A stretch of 64,000 nt of DNA from FEB-25 sp963822175. GTDB taxonomy: Bacteria > Chloroflexota > Anaerolineae > Anaerolineales > UBA4823. Location: positions 434,001-498,000 of the forward strand of contig CAWGGJ010000008.1 in assembly GCA_963822175.1 (NCBI GenBank), written 5' to 3'. A program made the position numbers and the translations under genes. Shown piece after piece: positions 48,093-58,560 of the stretch. A model generated the notes under the pieces. It saw only the letters and a program-made list of their open reading frames with translations, was not told the DNA's origin and searched no databases. Positions within the stretch are counted from its first letter, which is position 1. Each line of letters opens with the position of its first letter.

Positions 48093-50834
48093 ATGTCAGA
48101 GCAAGAATTCATCGACGTGACAGAACAGAAGAGGTTGAATGAAGCTCGCGAGGCGGGAATCCCATGGAAGAAATGGGGACCATACCTCAGTGAGAGGCAG
48201 TGGGGCACGGTCCGTGAGGACTATAGCGAAGGTGGTGATGCCTGGAATTACTTCAATCATGACCAGTCGCGCTCACGGGCTTATCACTGGGGTGAGGACG
48301 GTCTAGGGGGTATCTGCGACGACAAGCAACGGCTGTGTTTTGCACTTGCATTGTGGAACGAACATGACCCCATCTTAAAGGAGCGCATGTTTGGGCTTAC
48401 TAACAGCGAGGCGAACCACGGTGAGGATGTGAAGGAATACTACTTCTACATTGATAGTACTCCTACACATTCCTATATGAAGTATCTGTATAAGTATCCG
48501 CAGCTTGAGTATCCTTACCGAGACCTGATAGAGACAAACGGAAGCCGGTCACGAGAAGATTACGAGTACGAGCTGCTCGACACGGGTGTATTTGACGACG
48601 ATCGGTACTTTGATGTGTTCGTGGAGTACGCCAAGGCAGGCCCGGAAGATATACTCGTCCGAATCACCGTTCATAACCGCGGGCCAGAAGCAGCCCGGCT
48701 TCGTATCCTGCCGACGCTATGGTTCCGAAACACCTGGTCATGGGGAGATGACGAACCAAAGCCTTCAGTACGAGAATCGGGACATGGCGTCATTCAAGCT
48801 TCCCATCCTGAGCTAGGTGAGTATTGGCTGTATTGTGATGGAGATCCGGAGCTGCTCTTCACCGAGAATGAGTCGAATGCGCAGCGCCTGTGGGGTCAGC
48901 CCAATGCTTCTCCATATGTAAAGGATGCGTTCCATACCTACATTGTCTCTGGACAGGGCGATGCGGTCAATCCCGCCAGAATGGGGACCAAGGCCGCGGC
49001 TCATTATGTGCTGGAAGTGCCCGGCAGCGGCAGCCAAACCGTCCGTTTGCGACTCACAGCTGCCCAGGCGGACAATGCCTTCAACAACTTTGAGGGAATA
49101 TTCGAAGGCCGGATCATGGAGGCGGATGAATTCTATGATCGGATCACGCCGAAATCTCTGAACGAAGACGAGTACCGGGTTCACCGCCAGGCATTGGCGG
49201 GAATGTTGTGGAGCAAACAGTTCTACTACTTCGACCTGGAGCGGTGGTTGATGGAACACAAGAGTCATCCGCTGCTCGAAACCGCCCAGCAAGGTGTGCG
49301 GAACACGGAATGGTTCCACATGCTCAACGCCGATGTGATATCAATGCCGGACAAGTGGGAGTATCCGTGGTATGCGGCCTGGGACTTGGCTTTCCACACC
49401 ATTGCCCTATCGATGGTGGATTTCGATTTTGCCAAGGAGCAACTGCTGATGTTGCTGCGCAATCTCTATTTCCACCCCAACGGGCAAATTCCCGCTTATG
49501 AGTGGAACTTCAGCGATGTCAATCCCCCGGTGCATGCCTGGGCCACTCTCTGGCTGTATAAATACGAGCGGACACTGGGTCGGGCAGACTTGCGGTTCCT
49601 GGAGCGCTCATTCCAGGGATTGATGCTTAACTTCAACTGGTGGGTAAACCGGAAGGATCCCACCGGGCATAACGTCTTCGCCGGTGGCTTTCTAGGGCTG
49701 GACAATATTGGTGTATTTGACCGCAGCGCGCAGCTTCCTACCGGTGGATCGCTGGAGCAGGCGGACGGGACAGCGTGGATGGCGTTCTATTGCCAGTGTA
49801 TGCTGGAGATGTCCTTGATTCTGACCGAATACGACCCGATGTACGAGGAGGTCGCCTTCAAGTTTGTCCAGCATTTCATGTGGATTTCTTATGCCATGGA
49901 TCGTATTGGCGAGCATCACGACGAGATGTGGGACGAGCAGGATGGGTTCTTTTATGATCTGCTACGGCTACCTGATGGCCAGGCGATGCGTTTGAAAGTC
50001 CGCTCGCTGGTGGGACTGCTACCACTGTGCGCCTCCACGGTGTTCGAGGCGGACTACGTGACGCAATATCCGAAACTCATGGAGATGATTGCCCTCTTCC
50101 GGAGCCGTCATCCCGAGCTGGTTTCCCACGTAGCCCCAACCGATGAGGGCTTCATTGGCTATAAGGGAAGGCGGCTGCTTTCGATCCTTAACAAAACAAA
50201 GCTGCAGCAGGTGCTTGGTTACCTGCTAGACGAAAACGAGTTTCTTGGTCCGCACGGAATCCGTTCTCTCTCGCGCTATCATCTGGATCATCCGTTCACT
50301 TTTCGGGTGGGTGATCAGGAGTATAAGGTGCAGTACTTGCCAGCTGAATCGAATACCGGGATGTTCGGAGGGAACTCGAATTGGCGAGGACCTGTGTGGA
50401 TGCCGATCAATGGACTGATCGTTCGAGCGCTGTTGAACCTGTACAGCTTTTATGGCGACGAATTCAAGGTCCAGTGTCCGACCGGTTCTGGACATTACAT
50501 GACGCTATTCGAAGTGGCTCAGGAAATCTCGAGCCGGTTGGCGAGTACTTTCCTGCGCGATTCTGAAGGACGCCGGCCTGTTTACGGAGGGATAGCCAAG
50601 TTTCAAGAAGACCCACATTGGCGCGACCTGATCCTGTTTCATGAGTACTTCCACGGTGACAATGGAGCAGGGCTCGGAGCCAGCCACCAAACGGGTTGGA
50701 CTGGTCTCGTCGCCGTTATGTTGGACATCTTTGGCCGTGTCGACGCCCGGAAGCTGCTGGAGACCGAACGCTCCCGCCTTACCACACGGCTCGTGAGAGC
50801 TCAGGTGGGTGGTGAATCGATGGGCGGGAATTAA
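48093..50834 (+). CDS. GH63/MGH1-like glucosidase
   Basis: A large soluble protein of 913 residues behind GAGGAGA. It starts ERQWGTVREDYSEGGDAWNY, HDQSRSRAYHWGEDGLGGIC, and contains MPDKWEYPWYAAWDLAFHT, which are typical of the (alpha/alpha)6-barrel MGH1-like GH63 group. Known relatives include glucosylglycerate and mannosylglycerate hydrolases, as well as alpha-glucosidases; I cannot choose. The Trp-Asp-rich block around residue 435 and EQDGFFYDLLRLPDG near 615 probably carry the active site. Only 9 bp separate it from the GH13 gene, so they are co-transcribed. Confidence 0.88.
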   Translation: MSEQEFIDVTEQKRLNEAREAGIPWKKWGPYLSERQWGTVREDYSEGGDAWNYFNHDQSRSRAYHWGEDGLGGICDDKQRLCFALALWNEHDPILKERMFGLTNSEANHGEDVKEYYFYIDSTPTHSYMKYLYKYPQLEYPYRDLIETNGSRSREDYEYELLDTGVFDDDRYFDVFVEYAKAGPEDILVRITVHNRGPEAARLRILPTLWFRNTWSWGDDEPKPSVRESGHGVIQASHPELGEYWLYCDGDPELLFTENESNAQRLWGQPNASPYVKDAFHTYIVSGQGDAVNPARMGTKAAAHYVLEVPGSGSQTVRLRLTAAQADNAFNNFEGIFEGRIMEADEFYDRITPKSLNEDEYRVHRQALAGMLWSKQFYYFDLERWLMEHKSHPLLETAQQGVRNTEWFHMLNADVISMPDKWEYPWYAAWDLAFHTIALSMVDFDFAKEQLLMLLRNLYFHPNGQIPAYEWNFSDVNPPVHAWATLWLYKYERTLGRADLRFLERSFQGLMLNFNWWVNRKDPTGHNVFAGGFLGLDNIGVFDRSAQLPTGGSLEQADGTAWMAFYCQCMLEMSLILTEYDPMYEEVAFKFVQHFMWISYAMDRIGEHHDEMWDEQDGFFYDLLRLPDGQAMRLKVRSLVGLLPLCASTVFEADYVTQYPKLMEMIALFRSRHPELVSHVAPTDEGFIGYKGRRLLSILNKTKLQQVLGYLLDENEFLGPHGIRSLSRYHLDHPFTFRVGDQEYKVQYLPAESNTGMFGGNSNWRGPVWMPINGLIVRALLNLYSFYGDEFKVQCPTGSGHYMTLFEVAQEISSRLASTFLRDSEGRRPVYGGIAKFQEDPHWRDLILFHEYFHGDNGAGLGASHQTGWTGLVAVMLDIFGRVDARKLLETERSRLTTRLVRAQVGGESMGGN

Positions 50835-50843
50835 AGAGGAAAT

Positions 50844-52325
50844 ATGTCCAACCTTTACTATCCTTTGCTTTACCAAATCAATACCCGTGTGTGGTTGACG
50901 GATCTATCCCGGAAGCTGGAGCGGGCAGCGACGCTGGATGATATTCCGGATGCCGAACTGGACCGGCTAGCTGAAATGGGTTTTGATTGGGTCTGGTTTT
51001 TAAGCGTGTGGCAAACAGGGGCAGTTGGTCAGCGTATTTCCCGTGAAAACCCTGACTGGTTAACGGAGTTTAAAAACACCCTGCCTGATTTACGTGATGA
51101 AGACATAGGCGGTTCTGGTTTCGCCATCACTGCCTATACTGTCCCTGCTGAGCTTGGTGGCGATACAGCCCTTATCCGCCTGCGTAAACGGATGGCCAAA
51201 CGCAGACTAAAGTTAATGCTTGATTTTGTTCCGAACCATATGGCGATTGATCACCCATGGGTGAAGGAGCACCCTGAGTATTTTATCTCGGGTACAGACG
51301 ACTTGCAAGTTCGTGAACCCCACAACTATATTCGGCTCAAGGGAAATGATGGCGACTTGATCTTAGCTCACGGCCGGGATCCTTACTTCCCCGGCTGGTC
51401 GGATACCCTCCAGCTTGATTACAGTAATGCCTTTACCCAGGAAGCGATGATCGGTGAACTCAGAAAAATCGCTGCACTTTGCGATGGTGTGCGCTGTGAT
51501 ATGGCTATGTTAATTCTGCCTGAAGTATTTGAGCGAACGTGGGGCAGAAAACCTGATCCATTCTGGCCGCGCGCGATCCAGATTGCGCACGAATGGTCTC
51601 CTGACTTCTGCTTTATGGCCGAAGTCTACTGGGACCTTGAATGGACGCTACAACAACAGGGATTCGACTACACTTATGACAAACGGTTGTATGACCGCCT
51701 GCGCGCAGGTGACCCGCGACCGGTGCGCGAGCACCTGCATGCTGAGCTAGATTTTCAGTCTAAGCTGGCACGCTTTCTTGAAAATCATGATGAACCTCGC
51801 GCTGCCTCTACATTTGATCCAAACGTTCACAGGGCAGCAGCAGTGATCACATATTTTATTCCCGGTCTACGTTTCTTCCAGCAGGGGCAATTTGAAGGTC
51901 GGCAGAAACGCATTTCACCCCATCTCATCCGAGCTCCTGAAGAACCTCCGGACAAGGAAATCGAGGAATTCTATAACCATCTGCTGTCAGTCCTACAAAA
52001 ACCAATATTGAAAAGCGGAGCTTGGCAGTGGCTGGTATGTAAACCTGCCTGGGAAGGCAATGGATCTTGGAATGCGATTATTGCGAGTTCCTGGGAAGGA
52101 TCTCACGGTGAACGCATATTGATCGCAGTCAATTTCGCACCCCATCAGAGCCAATGCTATGTCCACCTGACTTTTCCTGAGATTAAGAACAGGACCGTTC
52201 AGTTCGAGGACTTGCTTGACTCTACCAACTATACCCGTGAAGGGAATGATTTACTCGAGCGAGGTTTCTACCTCGATATCGAACCCTGGTCTTATCATGT
52301 ATTTACTATGGAGGTTTCTAAATGA
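50844..52325 (+). CDS. GH13 alpha-amylase-family protein
   Basis: A protein of 493 residues. Conserved GH13 regions are all present: DFVPNHMAIDHPW (region I), GVRCDMA with nucleophile Asp219 (region II), FMAEVYW with acid/base Glu260 (region III) and ENHDEPR with Asp316 (region IV). The N terminus (YPLLYQINTRVWL) and a C-terminal beta domain fit a small cytoplasmic amylase or trehalose/sucrose-type glucosidase. Its last four bases overlap the start of the dehydrogenase gene (ATGA). Substrate is not resolved; together with the GH63-like enzyme it likely yields glucose. Confidence 0.88.
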   Translation: MSNLYYPLLYQINTRVWLTDLSRKLERAATLDDIPDAELDRLAEMGFDWVWFLSVWQTGAVGQRISRENPDWLTEFKNTLPDLRDEDIGGSGFAITAYTVPAELGGDTALIRLRKRMAKRRLKLMLDFVPNHMAIDHPWVKEHPEYFISGTDDLQVREPHNYIRLKGNDGDLILAHGRDPYFPGWSDTLQLDYSNAFTQEAMIGELRKIAALCDGVRCDMAMLILPEVFERTWGRKPDPFWPRAIQIAHEWSPDFCFMAEVYWDLEWTLQQQGFDYTYDKRLYDRLRAGDPRPVREHLHAELDFQSKLARFLENHDEPRAASTFDPNVHRAAAVITYFIPGLRFFQQGQFEGRQKRISPHLIRAPEEPPDKEIEEFYNHLLSVLQKPILKSGAWQWLVCKPAWEGNGSWNAIIASSWEGSHGERILIAVNFAPHQSQCYVHLTFPEIKNRTVQFEDLLDSTNYTREGNDLLERGFYLDIEPWSYHVFTMEVSK

Positions 52326-53368
52326 AAGCTATTACTGTAGAACCAAAAAAGCCTGGAACAGCCCGGTATGATGATTTTCCTGAGCCTGATGTAAGCGAGG
52401 GTTCAGTCCTGGTTGAGGCGATCGCAGTTGGTGTGTGCGGGACAGATGTCGAGATTGTCGAGGGGAAATATGGCTGGGCTCCACCGGGTGCCTCGCGCCT
52501 GGTGCTGGGGCATGAATCCCTCGGTCGGGTGATCGATCCTGGCACAAGCAAATCCCTAAAAAAAGGTGACCTGGTTGTGGGGATCGTCCGCCGTCCGGAT
52601 CCTGTTCCCTGTCCAAATTGTGCTGTTGGTGAGTGGGACATGTGCACCAACGGCCAGTATACCGAGCGCGGCATCAAGGAGATCCATGGATTTATGTCAG
52701 AACGCTGGAGAACCGAACCCGAATACGCCATCAAGGTGGACCCTTCCCTGGGAATCCTGGGTGTACTTCTCGAGCCAATGACAGTGATCACGAAGGCGCT
52801 GGAACAGGTGCTCATGGTTGGGCAACGTGCCTATTGGGAACCCAAGACGGCTCTGGTAACCGGTGCAGGACCGATAGGTCTTCTGGCAGCTCTGCGATTG
52901 AGTGTGAGGAACCTTGAAGTCCATGTACTTGATCGTGCAGCAACCGGGCCAAAACCAGGTCTTGTGCGCGATCTGGGTGCGACTTATCACACCGAGAGCG
53001 TTATGGATCTCGGATTTAATCCCGACATTATCATCGAATGTACGGGTGTGGGAGCCGTGATCGCAGACTCGATCAAGAAGGTTAATGCAGGCGGGATCAT
53101 TTGCCTCACGGGTATCGGAACCGGGGGTACCCTGGGCGGAGCTGTAGCGGACTTCGCCGCTGCAACAGTCCTGAAGAACAATGTGATTGTCGGCAGTGTC
53201 AATGCGAATAAACGGCACTGGTACAAAGCAGGTGAAAACCTGGCTCAAAGCGATCGGGAGTGGCTGGGCCGATTGATCACGCGGCGTGAAAAGCCAGGGA
53301 ACTTCAAGCATGCGCTGGAGAGAGAACCTGATGACGTCAAAGTGATCATTCAGTTTAGTGAGGTCTGA
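52322..53368 (+). CDS. Zinc-dependent glucose 1-dehydrogenase-like (MDR family)
   Basis: A protein of 348 residues. Catalytic zinc ligands fit Cys39 (GVCGTD) and His64-Glu65 (LGHES). The segment PCPNCAVGEWDMCTNGQYTE with ERGIKEIHGF is typical of the archaeal/bacterial GlcDH subgroup, which oxidises glucose to gluconolactone with NAD(P)+. The Rossmann motif is VTGAGPIGLLAALRL. The start overlaps the GH13 gene by four bases and its stop overlaps the next ATG by one, so the operon is tightly coupled. Glucose from the two glycosidases upstream is the likely substrate. Confidence 0.85.
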   Translation: MKAITVEPKKPGTARYDDFPEPDVSEGSVLVEAIAVGVCGTDVEIVEGKYGWAPPGASRLVLGHESLGRVIDPGTSKSLKKGDLVVGIVRRPDPVPCPNCAVGEWDMCTNGQYTERGIKEIHGFMSERWRTEPEYAIKVDPSLGILGVLLEPMTVITKALEQVLMVGQRAYWEPKTALVTGAGPIGLLAALRLSVRNLEVHVLDRAATGPKPGLVRDLGATYHTESVMDLGFNPDIIIECTGVGAVIADSIKKVNAGGIICLTGIGTGGTLGGAVADFAAATVLKNNVIVGSVNANKRHWYKAGENLAQSDREWLGRLITRREKPGNFKHALEREPDDVKVIIQFSEV

Positions 53369-54069
53369 TGAATAATTCGAATGGATGGAAGTCTCCTTTG
53401 CAAGGTAGCATCGGCCCATTGAGTGATGAGTCATCCAGAACCTGGATCGATATCTCGGTGCCGCTTTACACGGGCATGGTGCATTGGCCCGATAACCCTC
53501 CCGTGCTCATCGAGCGTATGCAGGATCTATCGCGTGGCGATGCTGCCAATGTTTCCAAGATAGAGCTGGGTGCGCATACCGGCACGCACATGGATGCGCC
53601 GCGGCATTTCCTTGCGAATGGCGCCGGTCTCGATGAAATGCCCCTCGACGCTAGTATTGGAACGGCACGTGTGATTAACATCGAGCACCCCCAGGCGATT
53701 CTTCCAGCTGAGCTCGAGGCGCACAACCTGCAAGCCGGTGAGCGTGTGCTGTTTCGCACCCTGAATTCCGAACGCTGCTGGAAAACAGACCAGTTTGTGG
53801 AAGATTTCGTCTATATCAGTGCAGCAGCTGCGCAATACCTCGTTGAGCGGCAGGTCCGCACGATCGGGATTGATTACCTCTCAGTCGGTGGTTATGTGTA
53901 CGACGGTGTCGAAACCCATCAAATCCTGCTCAGTGCTGGAATCTGGCTTATTGAAGGGCTCAACCTATCTGCGGTGAAACCTGGAATCTATGAACTGGTT
54001 TGTCTGCCGCTTCGAGTTGCCGGAGCGGATGGTGCTCCGGCGCGAGCTATTCTGCGCCCAAGCAGGTAA
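53368..54069 (+). CDS. Cyclase-family protein (kynurenine formamidase-like hydrolase)
   Basis: A protein of 233 residues of the PF04199 type. The metal-binding motif is AHTGTHMDAPRHF (His70, His74, Asp76, His80). DISVPLYTGMVHWPDNPP opens the domain and TIGIDYLSVGG closes it, as in family members. Known members hydrolyse formylkynurenine, cyclic amides or esters. In this operon, a lactonase-like step after glucose dehydrogenase is a tempting idea but only an inference. Its start overlaps the dehydrogenase stop (TGATG). The operon ends here. Confidence 0.88.
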   Translation: MNNSNGWKSPLQGSIGPLSDESSRTWIDISVPLYTGMVHWPDNPPVLIERMQDLSRGDAANVSKIELGAHTGTHMDAPRHFLANGAGLDEMPLDASIGTARVINIEHPQAILPAELEAHNLQAGERVLFRTLNSERCWKTDQFVEDFVYISAAAAQYLVERQVRTIGIDYLSVGGYVYDGVETHQILLSAGIWLIEGLNLSAVKPGIYELVCLPLRVAGADGAPARAILRPSR

Positions 54070-54275
54070 TTAGAAAAACAACTTGATGCTGCCATGAACA
54101 ATTTTTGTATAAAAGGCTAAAGGCCAATAGTTCAGGAGCTCGACATGCTCAAAGCGGACGAAAAGAAGCGTCCATCCGTCTGATGGTAATAAAGAGAAAA
54201 AGCAAAGATAAGAAGATTTTTTCCCCTTTTGATAAATCTAAGATTCTATTCGAGTTTTTGAAAGGAGAAGATTAA

Positions 54276-55761
54276 ATGGCTAAGGATAAAAGTAAAAAGA
54301 AGTTTACCTTTCCAAGCGCATTCACGATCTTGTTCCTGTTGCTGGTCGTGATTGCTCTCGCCACCTGGATCGTCCCAGCTGGCTCGTACGATTATGACGC
54401 AGAAGGTTCACCTATCCCAGGCACCTACCATGAAGTGGAGCCTAACCCGCAGGCATTGCTTTCCAGCGCGTTAAAAGGACCAATTTCGGGCATGTATGGT
54501 ATCCAGGATGACACCGGCAACGTAGATGTTTGGAACTACGGCGAGCTGTTTGGGGCCATCGACGTTGCCATGTTTGTGCTCATCATCGGTGGATTCCTGG
54601 GTGTGACGATGAAAACCGGTGCCGTCAATTCGGGGATCGCCTGGGTGGTGAGCATCCTCAAGGGCAAGGAGAAATGGCTTATTCCCCATCCTGATGGTCA
54701 TATTTGCCATTGGGGGTACCTCCTACGGCATGGCAGAAGAGACGCTTGCCTTTTATGCCCTGATCATCACAGTCATGCTTGCAGCTGGCTATGATGCCCT
54801 CAGTGCAGCTGCCCTGATCCTGATCGGAGCTGGGATTGGCGTCCTGGGTTCGACAGTCAACCCGTTTGCCACTGGCATTGCCTCCGGTTTCGCCGGCACC
54901 ACCCTCAGCGATGGACTGGTTGGGAGATTAGTGCTATTGATCGTTGGCACGATCATTGGGATTTTCTTCGTAATGCGCTACGCAGAGAAGGTGAAGAAAG
55001 ACCCGACCAAATCCCTGATCTACGACATGAAAGCCGAAAACGAGAAACAGTTCATGTCTGGTAAGGGTGAGGGTACCGATTTCGGGAAGTTCACCTCCCG
55101 GCATAAAGTCATCCTGCTGTTCTTCTTCCTGGCTTTTGTGGTGATGGTATACGGCGTGATCCCCTGGGAAGACCTGGGTCTCGCCATCCCCACCTGGTGG
55201 TGGTGGTTCCCTGAGATGACGGCCAACTTCCTTTTCTTTGGCATCCTGATCGGCATCATCGGGAAGCTGTCGGAGAAGGACCTGGTAAACACCTTTGTCG
55301 ATGGCGCACGTGACATGCTGGGCGTGGCACTGATCATCGGTGTGGCACGTGGTATCACGGTGATCATGAATAACGGGCTGATCACCGACACTGTCCTGTA
55401 TTGGGCGGAACAGGCAGTCGCAGGGTTAAGCAGCGTGGGCTTCATCGTTGTCACCTACCTGCTTTACCTGCCACTTTCGTTCCTGATCCCCTCCAGTTCT
55501 GGCCTGGCTACCGTTTCCATGCCGATCATGGCTCCCCTGGCTGATTTCGCAGGCGTTAATCCTGCGTTGGTCGTGACTGCATACCAGGCTGCGAATGGCC
55601 TGGTGAACCTGATCACCCCCACTTCGGCGGTGGTCATGGGTGGATTGGCTATTGCCCGGGTTGGCTATGGTGTGTGGTTGAAATTCGTAGCCATCCTGCT
55701 GGCTTTGCTCGTCGTGCTCTCAATTATTGTGTTAGCCGGTGGGGTACTGCTCTCACCATAG
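54276..55761 (+). CDS. YfcC/ArcD-like carrier of the arginine deiminase operon (one frameshift)
   Basis: Behind AAAGGAGAA, the first frame (54276-54794) has FPSAFTILFLLLVVIALATW, WIVPAGSYDYD and the helix FVLIIGGFLGVTMKTGAV, then breaks after KEKWLIP. The frame 54694-55761 continues with MVIFAIGGTSYGMAEETLAF, IGVLGSTVNPFATGIASGF and FLIPSSSGLATVSMPIMAPL, the conserved YfcC/DcuC-like core. One extra C in CCCC at about 54682 explains the break. Family members near arc genes exchange arginine for ornithine. The other arc genes are intact, so I expect a sequence error and not a dead gene. Confidence 0.88.
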
Positions 55762-55853
55762 ATATTCTACAGCTTTCCACGGCTGCTTATCTGCTGAAAA
55801 ATTGAGCATTAAAAAAAACAAAAAGACTATTGTTAGTAAAAGGAGATAATAAA

Positions 55854-56855
55854 ATGGCATTCAATTTACGCAACCGCAATTTTCTTAAAGAGCTCGACTT
55901 TACTCCAGAAGAGTTAAAGTTCCTGCTCAAGTTATCTGCTGACCTCAAGGCAGCCAAATATGGCGGTTATGAGCAACAGAGGCTCAAGGGCAAAAATATT
56001 GCCTTGATCTTCGAAAAGACCTCCACCCGCACGCGTTGCGCGTTTGAAGTGGCAGCTTATGACCAGGGTGCCAATGTCACTTATCTTGGACCGACGGGTT
56101 CGCAGATCGGTCATAAGGAGTCGATGAAGGATACCGCCCGGGTGCTGGGGCACATGTACGATGGCATTGAATACCGCGGCTTTGGCCAGGAGCTGGTGGA
56201 GATCCTTGGCCAGTATGCCGGTGTGCCGGTGTGGAACGGCCTGACCGACCAGTTCCACCCCACCCAGATGCTGTGCGATATGCTGACCATGATGGAACAC
56301 AGCGATAAGCATCTCGGCGAGATCGCCTACTGCTACCTGGGTGATGCCCGCAACAATATGGGCAATTCATTGATGGTCACCGGCTGCAAGCTGGGTATGG
56401 ATGTGCGCCTGTGCGCACCCAAAGCCCTGTGGCCTGAAGCTGAGCTGGTGAAGACGTGTAAGAAGATCGCCAAAGAAACCGGTGCGCGACTGACCATTAC
56501 TGAGAGCGTGGAAGAAGGCGTGAAAGGTGTGGATTACCTGTACACCGACGTGTGGGTCTCGATGGGTGAAGCGAAGGAAGTCTGGGATGAGCGTATCAAG
56601 CTGCTCAAGCCTTACCAGATCAACATGGATGTGGTCAAGAAGACCGGCAATCCGAATGTGAAATTCATGCACTGCCTGCCTGCTTTCCATAACCGTGAAA
56701 CCAAGGTTGGCGAGGATCTCTTCCAGAAGACCGGATTGGATGCGTTGGAAGTGACCGACGAGGTGTTCGAATCAGAGCGCTCGATCGTGTTTGCCCAGGC
56801 GGAGAACCGCATGCATACCATCAAGGCGATCATGGTCGCCACGCTGGGAGATTGA
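55854..56855 (+). CDS. arcB: Ornithine carbamoyltransferase (catabolic, ADI operon)
   Basis: A protein of 333 residues. I start at ATG 55854 behind AAAGGAGA. The carbamoyl-phosphate site is STRTR (residues 57-61), with FHPTQMLCDMLTMMEH and MHCLPAFHNRET downstream, the ornithine site. In this operon it runs in the catabolic direction: citrulline and phosphate to ornithine and carbamoyl phosphate, which ArcC uses to make ATP. The sequence alone cannot separate argF from arcB; the operon context decides. Confidence 0.93.
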   Translation: MAFNLRNRNFLKELDFTPEELKFLLKLSADLKAAKYGGYEQQRLKGKNIALIFEKTSTRTRCAFEVAAYDQGANVTYLGPTGSQIGHKESMKDTARVLGHMYDGIEYRGFGQELVEILGQYAGVPVWNGLTDQFHPTQMLCDMLTMMEHSDKHLGEIAYCYLGDARNNMGNSLMVTGCKLGMDVRLCAPKALWPEAELVKTCKKIAKETGARLTITESVEEGVKGVDYLYTDVWVSMGEAKEVWDERIKLLKPYQINMDVVKKTGNPNVKFMHCLPAFHNRETKVGEDLFQKTGLDALEVTDEVFESERSIVFAQAENRMHTIKAIMVATLGD

Positions 56856-57078
56856 GTTTTATATGCTTATTTGGGTGTACATTGTGACCAAAATCCACGA
56901 TGTACATCCATAGATTGCACTGGACAAATAATGAGTGCTATACAATGTTTACAAGTTTTTGATCGTCCATCGGCTGAAGGCTCGGAGCAAATTGCATACC
57001 TGAGGAAAATAGGTAATGGTCTGATCTCCTCCGGCACTTCGCTCAGCAACCGACTTCTTGAACAATGAGGATATGCAG

Positions 57079-58557
57079 ATGATAACCGAAATATTTTTAA
57101 TCGTCCTAGGCATCCTGATCCTCACGACAATCTATGTCGTGGTACGAACGATCATATTCCAAAGATCGATGCGTGCAGTAGAAAAGATCGAAGGCATTCA
57201 GGTTGATGAACAACAGGTTGCTGAACACCTAGCTGCGTCGGTACGCTGTAAAACCGTGCCCCTGGACGAAAAAGGTACCCCCGACCCAGAAGCATTCAGG
57301 CAGCTGCACCAAATGCTGGAAGAGACCTACCCGCTGGTACATCAAAAGCTCAGACGCCAAGTGGTGAATGGTTTTAGTTTGCTGTATATTTGGCAGGGGA
57401 CACGATCCGACCTCGAGCCGGTGATGGTGATGGCCCACCAGGATGTGGTTTCGGCTGACCCAACCGAATGGACCCACCCGCCTTTTGAGGGCAAGATCGT
57501 GGATGACTTCATCTGGGGTCGGGGCACGTTGGATATCAAGAACCAGCTGATCGGCATTATGGAAGCTGCAGAAACCCTGTTGCAACAGGGTTATCGACCG
57601 GAGCGGACCATCCTGTTCGGTATGGGGCATGATGAAGAAACCGGGGGAGTGAACGGCTCAAAAATTGTGGGTGAGGAACTTAAGAAGCGTGGTATCCATC
57701 TGGCAGGGATTGTTGATGAAGGCGGCGGGATCGGTCGCGATCTGGTACCCGGTTTGCACGGCAATTTTGCCGCAATCGGGGTGAGCGAGAAGGGCTACCT
57801 GACGGTGGAATTTACCGTCAACAGTGCCCCCGGTCATTCCTCCACACCTCCCCCCCAAACCGCCATAGGCATCCTGGCGCGTGCCATGACCCGCCTGGAA
57901 GCCCATCCCATGCCCACCCACTTACGCCGGATACGCCCGCTTTATCACGGGGTAGGCAAAGCAGTTCCGATTTATGTTCAAATCGCTTTTGCGAACATTT
58001 GGCTGTTTGGTCCGTTATTAAAACGTTGGCTGGTGCCTGATATCAATATGAATGCCAGCATTCGAACCACCACGGCCCTGACCATCATCAATGGTGGTCG
58101 TGAGGATAATACTATCCCTCCCGAAGCCAAGGCAACGGTTAATTTTCGCTTGCTTCCTGGCGATACCATTGCGGACGTGTTGTGGCACGCCAAGAAGGTA
58201 ATCCACGATGAGCGCGTGCATATTAAACCAGTGGAAGGTAAGTTCAATGAGGCATTGCCGGTTTCCTCACAAGATTGTGTGGAATATAAAAGCCTTGCCT
58301 ATGTGATTCGCCAAGTATTCGATAACCCACCGGTGGCTCCTTTTGTCATGTTGGGAGGCACCGACTGCCAGCATTTTGTGCCGGTGTGCGATAACATTTA
58401 TCGCTTCACCTCTCTGGTGATGGACCCTAGCTTTGAGGGTCTGGAGCATGGCATCGACGAACGGATCCCCATCAAGGGGATGGCCGATATGGTTCGATTT
58501 TACGCACAGCTGATGCAGGTGTGGGGGACCAAAGATATGATGAAAGGAAAGGAGTAA
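57079..58557 (+). CDS. M20-family metallopeptidase with N-terminal membrane anchor
   Basis: A protein of 492 residues. I choose ATG 57079, 8 bp after GAGG; ATG 57073 is also possible. Residues 3-28 form a membrane segment (ITEIFLIVLGILILTTIYVV). The zinc-binding motif region is VMAHQDVVSADPTEWTHPPF with GRGTLDIKNQ; GMGHDEETGGVNGS carries the catalytic Glu pair, and IDERIPIKGMADM closes the domain. It resembles carboxypeptidase S/PM20D1-type enzymes more than ArgE. In this operon it may free arginine from peptides or N-acyl forms. arcC starts 3 bp later. Confidence 0.88.
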   Translation: MITEIFLIVLGILILTTIYVVVRTIIFQRSMRAVEKIEGIQVDEQQVAEHLAASVRCKTVPLDEKGTPDPEAFRQLHQMLEETYPLVHQKLRRQVVNGFSLLYIWQGTRSDLEPVMVMAHQDVVSADPTEWTHPPFEGKIVDDFIWGRGTLDIKNQLIGIMEAAETLLQQGYRPERTILFGMGHDEETGGVNGSKIVGEELKKRGIHLAGIVDEGGGIGRDLVPGLHGNFAAIGVSEKGYLTVEFTVNSAPGHSSTPPPQTAIGILARAMTRLEAHPMPTHLRRIRPLYHGVGKAVPIYVQIAFANIWLFGPLLKRWLVPDINMNASIRTTTALTIINGGREDNTIPPEAKATVNFRLLPGDTIADVLWHAKKVIHDERVHIKPVEGKFNEALPVSSQDCVEYKSLAYVIRQVFDNPPVAPFVMLGGTDCQHFVPVCDNIYRFTSLVMDPSFEGLEHGIDERIPIKGMADMVRFYAQLMQVWGTKDMMKGKE

Positions 58558-58560
58558 TCC

